Below, piece by piece: positions 8,630 through 15,335 of a stretch of 55,098 nt of DNA. Source of the stretch: an uncultured bacterium (lineage in GTDB: Bacteria > Verrucomicrobiota > Kiritimatiellia > CAIKKV01 > CALHGX01); contig CALHGX010000043.1 of the NCBI GenBank assembly GCA_938031185.1, forward strand, positions 1 through 55,098, given 5' to 3'. The notes under the pieces were generated by a model. That model searched no databases. It was not told the origin of the DNA and saw only the letters and a list, made by a program, of their open reading frames with translations. The position numbers were made by a program, and so were the translations under genes. How positions within the stretch are numbered: position 1 is the first letter of the stretch; each line of letters opens with the position of its first letter.

Positions 8630-8646
8630 TTGGAACGGTATAGGCT
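8630..8646 (+). promoter_or_regulatory. Sigma-54 promoter (-24/-12) of the pseudopilin operon
   Basis: TTGGAACGGTATAGGCT has the GG (8632-8633) and GC (8644-8645) dinucleotides exactly 10 nt apart, and the -24 half is close to the consensus TGGCACG. The predicted start is near 8657. The ATG at 8647 would lie upstream of that, so translation should begin at the ATG at 8683, which has AGGAAAAGGA 8 nt before it. The neighbouring upstream gene encodes a sigma-54 activator with an intact GAFTGA loop. Confidence 0.6.
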
Positions 8647-8682
8647 ATGACGCAAAGCGCATGCAGGAAAAGGATTCCGGCA

Positions 8683-9150
8683 ATGAACGTCGATTGCGGC
8701 ATCACTAGTTCGGCCGACGACCAGAAGCCGTTACCAAGAACCGGTAGAAACGGCATGACCCTGGTTGAAGTGATGATCGCCATGTTTCTCCTGGCGATCG
8801 TGGCGGGAGGTCTTTATGCCGTCGGCATCAAGAGCCGACAGCTCGCCGAGCAAAACAGGCTGGCCACCGAAGCCCGAGCCCTTGCCAAAGAACGGCTTGA
8901 AGAAATCATCGCCTTGGGGTTCGAAGGCCTCACACGACCGACCTGCACACTTTGGCACACCGATACAAACTATAGCGCGCAAGGTCATCGAATCGTCCGC
9001 CAGCCAACCGCAATTTGGCATGCGGCAGACGGAAGCATCGCCAGCCCGACAAATGCGTCGTATGTCGAAGCGCACGTGGCCGTGCGGTACCTCTTGCCGC
9101 TGACTTCCAAGCAGCAGGTGGATTCCTATTCGACCATCGTTCACCAGTGA
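8683..9150 (+). CDS. Type IV pilin-like (pseudopilin) protein, PilV/GspI-like
   Basis: This 155-residue prepilin has a 24-residue basic leader ending in Gly, then MTLVEVMIAMFLLAIVAGG. That is the cleavage/N-methylation motif with Glu at mature position 5, followed by the hydrophobic helix that anchors pilins in the inner membrane. The short C-terminal domain contains LAKERLEEIIALGFE, typical of minor pseudopilins. The start at 8683 is chosen because of the predicted transcription start and the good ribosome site; a longer frame starts at 8647. It is the first gene of a five-gene run. No prepilin peptidase or assembly ATPase lies nearby, so those must be supplied from elsewhere in the genome. 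Confidence 0.85.
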   Translation: MNVDCGITSSADDQKPLPRTGRNGMTLVEVMIAMFLLAIVAGGLYAVGIKSRQLAEQNRLATEARALAKERLEEIIALGFEGLTRPTCTLWHTDTNYSAQGHRIVRQPTAIWHAADGSIASPTNASYVEAHVAVRYLLPLTSKQQVDSYSTIVHQ

Positions 9151-9165
9151 GGGAGAAAACAGGCC

Positions 9166-9732
9166 ATGCGGAATCGAAAACCAGCCAGCGTCGCCCGCGG
9201 CGGCTTCACGATGCCGGAAGTGCTGATCGCATCCGCCATCGCAACGGTGGTCGCCGCCGGCCTCCTCACCGTTTTTGTTTGGGTCGGGCATCAGGCGACG
9301 CTTTGCGCAAAGATCGCCTGGTCTCAAAACGAAGCCATGAAGACTTCTTCGCAAATCATGATGTATGTTCGCAACGCGAAGGAAATCGTGACGAACGACG
9401 TAAGCCAGGGCACCTGGGTTCAACTGCGTTTCGGTGACGGCTCAGCGGCCCGCCTCGTGTACAGCAACGACATGCCCCGTCTGCGGGACGGTCGCATCTA
9501 CCTTGTCCGTTCGAACGGCACGGAACTTATCGTAGCCCGTGGGCTGACGGAAATCCAAAACTCCAGCGGCTACACCACCCCTGTTTTCACGAAAACCCGT
9601 GACAACTCGTTGCGCATCGCTTACCGCGTGGCCGAGCCGGCTTCCAGCGGTGCGCGGGATGCCAACGACGGTCCTTATGCTGCCGCGGTTAGGTTCGCCG
9701 TAGCACTGCGCAACTTCGATCCGTCAAGATAG
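9166..9732 (+). CDS. Prepilin-type minor pseudopilin, PilW/GspJ-like
   Basis: This 188-residue protein has a 13-residue leader ending GG, then FTMPEVLIASAIATVVAAG, the prepilin methylation motif with Glu at mature position 5 (residue 18). The rest is a soluble C-terminal domain with predicted beta strands (VQLRFGDGSAARLVY, DGRIYLVRSNGTELIVARG), as in PilW/GspJ-type minor pseudopilins. It begins 15 nt after the preceding pseudopilin gene, with GGGAG upstream. It probably forms part of a pseudopilus tip or priming complex with the genes on either side. Confidence 0.82.
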   Translation: MRNRKPASVARGGFTMPEVLIASAIATVVAAGLLTVFVWVGHQATLCAKIAWSQNEAMKTSSQIMMYVRNAKEIVTNDVSQGTWVQLRFGDGSAARLVYSNDMPRLRDGRIYLVRSNGTELIVARGLTEIQNSSGYTTPVFTKTRDNSLRIAYRVAEPASSGARDANDGPYAAAVRFAVALRNFDPSR

Positions 9733-9776
9733 GGGGCTTTGTGAAAACCATTGTCCAGAACCGAAAAAGGGACCAC

Positions 9777-12071
9777 ATGAAAAGGTACGCCTTGCAGTCG
9801 CCCAAGCAGCAAGCCGGCGAAGAAGGGTTCGTCATGGTCACGGCCGCCGTGCTGCTAGCCGTCGCCGCCGCCACCGTCGGATCCTTGCTCACCGCCTCCA
9901 TGACCTACCAACGGGTGGCTCTGTCGCACCACGATCGCGAACAAGCCGCGTTCTTGGCAGATGCTGGACTTCAGGCGGCTTTGGCCAAGCTGAATGCCTA
10001 TTCCGAAGGAAACATCGCCTCCAACCAGTCCCGAGCGTATTTCGCTCAAACCAATCGCTTCACGGCGCGAGATTGGGGGTTTGTGACGCAGGTCACCACC
10101 ACGAATGGGCGAAATGTGCTTGTCTCCTCCGGCCGTTACAACGGCAAGACCGTGCGCATACAGGCGGACATTTCGCTCGGCGCCGGCCACCGCAGTATTC
10201 ACGCTCTTTACGAACACGCGCTCTACGCGGGCAACAGCAGCGGCGATACCAATTACGTCTTGAAAGTGGGAGGCACCGGCACCGGTGCCGATTTCGTAAG
10301 AGGTGACGTTTACTCCGGCGGCCATATCGAACTGTCAGGTGACGCCAAACTCCGCCTCCCGGAAGACCTTTGGTACGACTTCGACAGCGATGGCATTTGG
10401 GATCCTGTCACCGACAAGTGGCACAATGCCTACGCCACCCAGGTATTCACCAACCCCCTGACCGAGGCGGAATTCAGCGCCTACAGCAACGCCATGGCGC
10501 CCCACATGAGCAAGGTCTATCCGAATGGCCGATACGACTATGGAGAAGCCTTTGTCGATACCATAGGTAACGGCGTATATGACCCGGGGGAGCCTTTCGA
10601 GGATCTCAACGGCAACGGAAGCTGGGACCAGGCCGATTCGTTCATTGACCGCAACGGTAATGGCGTTTACGACGCCGGCATAGACACGGTCGTGGACAAC
10701 GGCAATGGCCGATGGGATCCGGGCGAAGAATGGACGGAAGACAGCCATCCTCTTCGACACGGACGGCGACTGAACGGGCGCTATGATCCGGCAGGAGGGT
10801 ACTGGCAGCTTGTAAGCGGAAGCTGGCAGTGGAAGACGGCACGCTACAAGGTCAACGGTGTGTGGTACTACCCGAGCACATGGCCGGCGGAGGCGTTCGA
10901 GGATGTAGGGGATGGAGACTATCAGCCGGCCGAACCGTTCACAGATCAAAACGGCGTCTATGATGTCGGCGAGAAATATTTGGATGATCGTAACAGTCTC
11001 TACGACTACGGGACACAGGCCTCTGGACGCATCACGGGCATGCCCGCGCCCGGCCCTGGCCAGCGCGCAGCCACTGGCGGTAATCCAGTGGTAAGCCCCC
11101 CCGACCTCGCCCACATGTATTACGAGCTCGACCGCAACGGCATGGCTCCCGCCGACGCCCTCGTGCGATGGGGCCATGACATATCCGTTACCGCCAGCGA
11201 CTACGGCAATTTCTTATGCATTACCAACCAGAACAATCCCGAGCACATTTTCGTGCGCAACCCCCCCCGCAGTGGCAGCGTGACGAGCCGCGGCAAAACC
11301 ATCCAAGGGCGGCAGTACACGGTGATCAGTAACGAATACGGGCAGCGCATTGACGACTATTTCTTAGAAGATCCCACGGACCCAACGTACAATTCGAATC
11401 CCAGTCAGTTCCGCATTGCTAGTAACGACAGTTCCCGCACCTGCACCATGATGGTGGACGTTCAACCCCAGCACAACATGCTGCTCTACTTTGTGGACGG
11501 GAATGTCTACATCCATAATCCCGCGGCTTACAGCATGCGGTTCCGGCAACCTGGCACCCGCATCACGATTGTCGCTAGGGGCAACATCACCATTTCCGAC
11601 GAATTCTACTACAACGCCGACTATCCGCCCGGACTTCAGTACTCCAACATGAACAGCACGGTGGTCCGAAACCCGCAGGACGCCTTATGCCTCATCGCCC
11701 TGAAGAATCCCGCCTGCACCAACAGCGGAAATATTCTCATTGGCGACGCGCAGTTCGGAACGGGCGGCAGCATTCATGCGATGCTGTATGCGGAAAACGA
11801 CTTCATTGACAACAACATCAATTCCGTGGACCAGCAGTTCATCAGCATCTTCGGCAACATGACGGCCGGCAACAAGATCCGCCTGAATCGCACGGTGGCC
11901 CCGGGGCAGTATCGCACCCGATTGGACGTCACGCTCGACGAGCGCATCCGCGACGGTCGTCTCATTGTGCCGGGGCTGCCCCACCCTTTGGGCGGCGAAC
12001 GAAGCATTCAACTCGACACCGCTTGGCGGATGGTGCCAGGCACATGGTCAAGCTGGTCACGGTTGCGATAG
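9777..12071 (+). CDS. PilX-like membrane-anchored surface protein with Asp/Asn-Gly repeats
   Basis: This 764-residue protein has an N-terminal segment GEEGFVMVTAAVLLAVAAAT that resembles the PilX-type pilus-assembly helix, but lacks the Glu at position 5. A large extracytoplasmic part follows. Residues about 255-425 hold several calcium-binding-like repeats: DTIGNGVYDPGE, DLNGNGSWDQAD, DRNGNGVYDAGI, DNGNGRWDPGEE and shorter relatives near 385-425. These resemble EF-hand-like DxNxNG loops. The C-terminal half is rich in Asn, Tyr and Gly. The ATG at 9777 (AAAGGGA 5 nt upstream) is preferred to GTG at 9741. It lies in the pseudopilin operon and may act as its adhesin or tip subunit; this is inference. 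Confidence 0.7.
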   Translation: MKRYALQSPKQQAGEEGFVMVTAAVLLAVAAATVGSLLTASMTYQRVALSHHDREQAAFLADAGLQAALAKLNAYSEGNIASNQSRAYFAQTNRFTARDWGFVTQVTTTNGRNVLVSSGRYNGKTVRIQADISLGAGHRSIHALYEHALYAGNSSGDTNYVLKVGGTGTGADFVRGDVYSGGHIELSGDAKLRLPEDLWYDFDSDGIWDPVTDKWHNAYATQVFTNPLTEAEFSAYSNAMAPHMSKVYPNGRYDYGEAFVDTIGNGVYDPGEPFEDLNGNGSWDQADSFIDRNGNGVYDAGIDTVVDNGNGRWDPGEEWTEDSHPLRHGRRLNGRYDPAGGYWQLVSGSWQWKTARYKVNGVWYYPSTWPAEAFEDVGDGDYQPAEPFTDQNGVYDVGEKYLDDRNSLYDYGTQASGRITGMPAPGPGQRAATGGNPVVSPPDLAHMYYELDRNGMAPADALVRWGHDISVTASDYGNFLCITNQNNPEHIFVRNPPRSGSVTSRGKTIQGRQYTVISNEYGQRIDDYFLEDPTDPTYNSNPSQFRIASNDSSRTCTMMVDVQPQHNMLLYFVDGNVYIHNPAAYSMRFRQPGTRITIVARGNITISDEFYYNADYPPGLQYSNMNSTVVRNPQDALCLIALKNPACTNSGNILIGDAQFGTGGSIHAMLYAENDFIDNNINSVDQQFISIFGNMTAGNKIRLNRTVAPGQYRTRLDVTLDERIRDGRLIVPGLPHPLGGERSIQLDTAWRMVPGTWSSWSRLR

Positions 12072-12090
12072 ACGGCGCGGGACGTACGTG

Positions 12091-13128
12091 ATGAAAAGGC
12101 ATCGGGTTCTGGCGTGGGCGGCTGCGGGCGCAATGGCATTGCTGCCGGTCCATGCCTCCGCCCAGATCGGGCAGGCGCCATCCGCGTTTCGGGCGCGATG
12201 GGGCGCGCCCACAGGCACGCTCGCCACAAACGAGTCCGGCCTCCTCCGCTTCGCCGCCCAAGGCATGAACATAGAGGTGAGCTTTGTCCATAGCCAGGCT
12301 CAACGCATTCGGTGCGCCCGTCCTGGAGGATGGACGGATGAAGCAATTTCGTCTTTGTTCGCCCTCAATGCCGGCAACGCTTCCTGGGATGAATTGCAGC
12401 GGTTGACGCCGGACGACAAAGGGGGTCGAGCCTGGATGCGTTCCGACGAGATGGCCATGGCCCATCTAAATGGTGATACGCTCGAAATCATCGGCTCGGA
12501 ATGGAACCGTCTTCTCGCCCAGCCCCCAGAACCGCCTCCGACACCAAACCAAACCGCACCAACGGATTCAGCGGCCGTGACGCCGCCACCCCCCGACGCC
12601 CGGCCGCCGGATCCCGTCTGCGGCAACTGGCTCCATGAGCAAGACAACATCCGCTGGACAGTGCAGGTCCGTTCGGATGGCTTGGCCATTATGGCTCGGC
12701 TGGACGACAAATCATATTGCGCCGTCACAACCCGATGGAGCAAGGCCGCGGGAACGGCCACGGGGCACGTCGCATATCTCTTTCTTCCCGTCGCCGCTCC
12801 CGGGGGCGAGCCACTGCCCATGGCCGTGGCCACGCTGGCAGAGATTGACACCTTCCGGCTGCAACCCGAGACTGCGGAGGACCGCCTGGATCTCTTGTGG
12901 GCTCCCGAGGCTCCGCCCCGCCCTTTGGATTTCAAACGGGTGGATACGCTGCCGGTCTGGAAGCCCAAGGTTCCGGATCGCATGCCGAAACGTGGAGATT
13001 CTCGCGACGCGGCCCTTCGATTGCTTGGCCCGCCCATTGGCACCATGCGCATGGCTTCACGCGAAGTGCTTGTCTATCCATGGGGCCGCATCTGGATAGT
13101 GTCCGGCTCTGTGGCCAATATTGAATGA
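12091..13128 (+). CDS. Secreted protein with BamE/SmpA-like C-terminal motif, function unknown
   Basis: This 345-residue protein has a signal peptide (MKRHRVLAWAAAGAMALLPV, cleavage likely after HASA). An N-terminal domain contains RARWGAPTG, and a Pro-rich linker spans about residues 145-175. A central domain (VCGNWLHEQDNIRWTVQV) follows, then a C-terminal segment with LRLLGPPIGTMRMASREVLV and YPWGRIWIVSG. The pattern LGxPxG...VYPWGxxW recalls the repeat seen in BamE/SmpA-type and related envelope proteins, and the N-terminal RWGAPTG may be a second copy. It starts 19 nt after the PilX-like gene and is probably co-transcribed. No enzymatic motif was recognised. Confidence 0.65.
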   Translation: MKRHRVLAWAAAGAMALLPVHASAQIGQAPSAFRARWGAPTGTLATNESGLLRFAAQGMNIEVSFVHSQAQRIRCARPGGWTDEAISSLFALNAGNASWDELQRLTPDDKGGRAWMRSDEMAMAHLNGDTLEIIGSEWNRLLAQPPEPPPTPNQTAPTDSAAVTPPPPDARPPDPVCGNWLHEQDNIRWTVQVRSDGLAIMARLDDKSYCAVTTRWSKAAGTATGHVAYLFLPVAAPGGEPLPMAVATLAEIDTFRLQPETAEDRLDLLWAPEAPPRPLDFKRVDTLPVWKPKVPDRMPKRGDSRDAALRLLGPPIGTMRMASREVLVYPWGRIWIVSGSVANIE

Positions 13129-13144
13129 AACACATGTTGGTCTC

Positions 13145-13588
13145 ATGAACTGGCTCAAAAAACTGTTTTTTCTCAACAACGCCGAATCGCGCGCACTGCA
13201 GAACACACCCGAATCAAAGGCAATGCCCTCCGCCGTCGAGTACGTGGACTGGCTGCTGGCCTTTATGTTGAGAACCGGCAGTACTGAATTGACCATTGAT
13301 TCCAAGCATCCCCTGCCCGGGACCGACGAAAAAAGCCCCTCTTTGGCCCCCCCATGCCTCCCAACTCATACCGCCGTGTTCAATCGCCTCAAACTGCTGT
13401 CCGGCCTCAATCCTGTAGTCTTCGCTGTGCCACAAGAAGGGCGCTTCGAAAAACAAAGGCCTCATTCCACTTTGACTTTTCTGACGCGTTTTAGCGACGA
13501 ATCTGGCCGCTCCACCTGCGTCCTGCGAATGCGGATCGGCTCACGACATGGTCAGAGCGCCGATTTTGATCAGGCGCGAGTTCAATAA
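13145..13588 (+). CDS. Small protein resembling the N-terminal region of GspE/PilB ATPases
   Basis: This 147-residue protein begins MNWLKKLFFLNNAES and contains FMLRTGSTELTIDSKHP, then VFNRLKLLSGLNP and VFAVPQEGRFE, and a beta-rich LTFLTRFSDESGR. The order and wording recall the segment before the ATPase core of GspE/PilB/PilT, which reads like RLKxMAGLDxxxxxxPQDGR. There is no Walker A or B motif, so it cannot be an ATPase. It could be a stand-alone cytoplasmic adaptor for the pseudopilus or a relic of a larger gene. The ATG at 13145 is preferred to a TTG at 13121 that overlaps the previous gene. It is the last gene of the pseudopilin run. Confidence 0.5.
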   Translation: MNWLKKLFFLNNAESRALQNTPESKAMPSAVEYVDWLLAFMLRTGSTELTIDSKHPLPGTDEKSPSLAPPCLPTHTAVFNRLKLLSGLNPVVFAVPQEGRFEKQRPHSTLTFLTRFSDESGRSTCVLRMRIGSRHGQSADFDQARVQ

Positions 13589-13604
13589 AAAACACAACAA
13601 TTTG

Positions 13605-13633
13605 TTGACGGACGCCATCGGACCGTGTATAAA
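13605..13633 (+). promoter_or_regulatory. Near-consensus sigma-70-type promoter
   Basis: TTGACG (13605-13610) and TATAAA (13628-13633) are separated by exactly 17 nt, giving a predicted start near 13640 and a leader of about 50 nt. This is one of the best housekeeping-type promoters in the window and would give the small secreted protein its own transcript. Confidence 0.75.
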
Positions 13634-13689
13634 ACCAGCAGCATGAGACAGGTGTCGCTCGATGGGGGAAAGGAAGGAGCGATAGAATC

Positions 13690-14124
13690 ATGAAAGCGTT
13701 GATGGCGATGGGGGCTGCGGTCTTGTTGTGCGCTTCGAGCGTCTGGGCCGCGGTTCAAACGCCGGACTTGACGGTGCTGCCCGCCGCATTCCGGGGGGTC
13801 GTGCTCTATGAGGACGGGGAAACCCCGGTCAGCGGGCTGCCGGTGCGGGTATGGGATGCCAAGACGGAAAAAGTGGTGTTCCGCACAAAAACAAATGCCG
13901 ATGGCGTCTTCACCATCCCGGAAATGGACGAAGGCGACCGCTACGTCACGGTCGGCTCGGTTCGGATTGACATGCGGCTGCTCACGGCTCGTGCCGGGAT
14001 CGTGCCGCAGACGCACGGGCTCGTGGTGGTCATGCCGAAAGCCATGCCCCTGATACCCCTGGCGCCGATCCTGATTCCGACGACCGCCGCCGCGGCGCTC
14101 GTTCCACAGATCGTAAGTCCGTGA
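13690..14124 (+). CDS. Small secreted protein with a carboxypeptidase-regulatory-like domain
   Basis: This 144-residue protein has a signal peptide (MKALMAMGAAVLLCASSVWA). It is followed by a single beta-sandwich-like domain with the pattern RGVVLYEDGETPVSGLPVRV and TKTNADGVFTIPEM, typical of carboxypeptidase-regulatory-like (CarboxypepD_reg) folds. The tail is hydrophobic and Pro/Ala-rich, with no PEP-CTERM motif. The ribosome site GGAAAGGAAGGAG is very strong though about 11 nt from the ATG. With its own promoter and terminator it is a monocistronic, probably abundant, periplasmic or surface protein placed just before the polysaccharide operon. Its function is unknown. Confidence 0.75.
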   Translation: MKALMAMGAAVLLCASSVWAAVQTPDLTVLPAAFRGVVLYEDGETPVSGLPVRVWDAKTEKVVFRTKTNADGVFTIPEMDEGDRYVTVGSVRIDMRLLTARAGIVPQTHGLVVVMPKAMPLIPLAPILIPTTAAAALVPQIVSP

Positions 14125-14156
14125 TGCGCACTGGTTTGGTCCGGGCGTCCGGCAAG

Positions 14157-14200
14157 ACAAGGCATTCCGAAAAAAACGGAATGCCTTGTTTGCTTTTTTG
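14157..14200 (+). terminator. Rho-independent terminator
   Basis: A 13-bp perfect stem pairs ACAAGGCATTCCG with CGGAATGCCTTGT around a loop of seven A, followed by TTGCTTTTTTG. It ends the single-gene unit of the small secreted protein and insulates it from the polysaccharide operon. Confidence 0.93.
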
Positions 14201-14256
14201 TTCTATAGTCCTGCCGACTGTTCGAACGGCTGAAACCGGATGAGCCGGCATTTGGG

Positions 14257-15330
14257 ATGAAAACCGTTTTCCGCGGCCGATGGCTCTGGATGGCGCTCGC
14301 CGCGCTGTGGTGCGGCTGCAGCAGCCAGGATTTCCCGCGTCCCATGGTCTCCGCGCCGGACTTCGGCGCCCCCGACCGCAGCGATGACGAACGCCTCTCG
14401 GCAGAAGCCCAAGCCCGCGCTGAACGGCTGGCCGCCATGCTGGAAGCGTGGCGAAAAGAGCGGGGCGAGGTGGATACGGATTACAACGTAGGTCCCGACG
14501 ACGTGCTAGAAATCGGCGTACACGCGCTGGAGCGGCCGGACCAGACCACCGTGATCAAACCGGTCGTGGGCCGCGATGGAAAAGTATCCCTGCCGTTGAT
14601 CGGGGAATTCCCTGCCGCCGGCCTCTCTGTTCGAGACCTCGAAACCCGCCTTTCCGCGGCGTACAAGGAGAAATATCTGAAAAACCCCAACGTGACCGTG
14701 AAGGTGGCGGAATACCGCAGCATCCCCGTGGTGCTGGCCGGCGCATTCAGCAAGCCGGGCATCTACTACCTGACCCACAAGAACAGCACCGTGCTCGAAC
14801 TGATAGCCCAAGCCGGCGGTCTGTCATCCGCCGCCGGCGAAACGCTCATTATTGCGCGAGGGAAAAACGCCGGCTCGCAGGCGTCCAATACGGTTGCCGA
14901 AACGATCGAGGTGGACCTGAACCGGCTGCTCATGGAGGGCGACATTCGACAAAACGCCGTGGTGGCCGCCGGCGATATCATCACCGTTCCACCGGCAAAG
15001 AAGAAATTCGTTTACGTCATGGGCTACGTGCGCAGCCCCGGCGCCATTGAGCTCAAGGAGGCGTCCCAGGTGGACGCCCTGCAGGCGGTGGCCATGGCCG
15101 GCGGCCTGGCGCCCACGGCTCGCGCCCAGAATTCCTTCGTCATCACGGAGCGGGACGGCCGCCGCAAGGCCATGTCCGTCAATCTAATCAAGGTCGCCCA
15201 CGGCCGCCACCCTCCGCTGTATCTGCGGCCTGGCGACACGTTGGTGATTGGTTCCAGCCTGTGGGCGCGGCTGGGCGAGTTCGTCCGGCCCACCATCGGC
15301 GCCAGCGCCTCGGTGGCACCGGTTCCTTGA
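14257..15330 (+). CDS. Polysaccharide export lipoprotein (Wza/GumB family)
   Basis: This is the outer-membrane export channel for extracellular polysaccharide. The 357-residue protein has a lipoprotein-like signal ending LWCGC (likely acylated Cys21), with a degenerate lipobox. A Poly_export domain follows (NVGPDDVLEIGVHALERPDQ, then SLPLIGEFPAAGLSVRDLE) with two SLBB-type domains (VLAGAFSKPGIYYL and VMGYVRSPGAIELKEA). The C terminus could provide the membrane-crossing helix. It is the first gene of the polysaccharide operon. A -10-like TATAGT lies at 14204-14209 but no matching -35 was found. The co-polymerase gene begins 5 nt after its stop. Confidence 0.93.
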   Translation: MKTVFRGRWLWMALAALWCGCSSQDFPRPMVSAPDFGAPDRSDDERLSAEAQARAERLAAMLEAWRKERGEVDTDYNVGPDDVLEIGVHALERPDQTTVIKPVVGRDGKVSLPLIGEFPAAGLSVRDLETRLSAAYKEKYLKNPNVTVKVAEYRSIPVVLAGAFSKPGIYYLTHKNSTVLELIAQAGGLSSAAGETLIIARGKNAGSQASNTVAETIEVDLNRLLMEGDIRQNAVVAAGDIITVPPAKKKFVYVMGYVRSPGAIELKEASQVDALQAVAMAGGLAPTARAQNSFVITERDGRRKAMSVNLIKVAHGRHPPLYLRPGDTLVIGSSLWARLGEFVRPTIGASASVAPVP

Positions 15331-15335
15331 CCAAC

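Noticed and set aside
13690-14124. PEP-CTERM/exosortase substrate
   Set aside because: No PEP motif, no final transmembrane-plus-basic tail of the right form, and no exosortase gene in the window.
14186-14209. Promoter TTGTTT...TATAGT before the polysaccharide operon
   Set aside because: Spacing is only 12 nt and the -35 overlaps the terminator. The TATAGT element alone is not enough.
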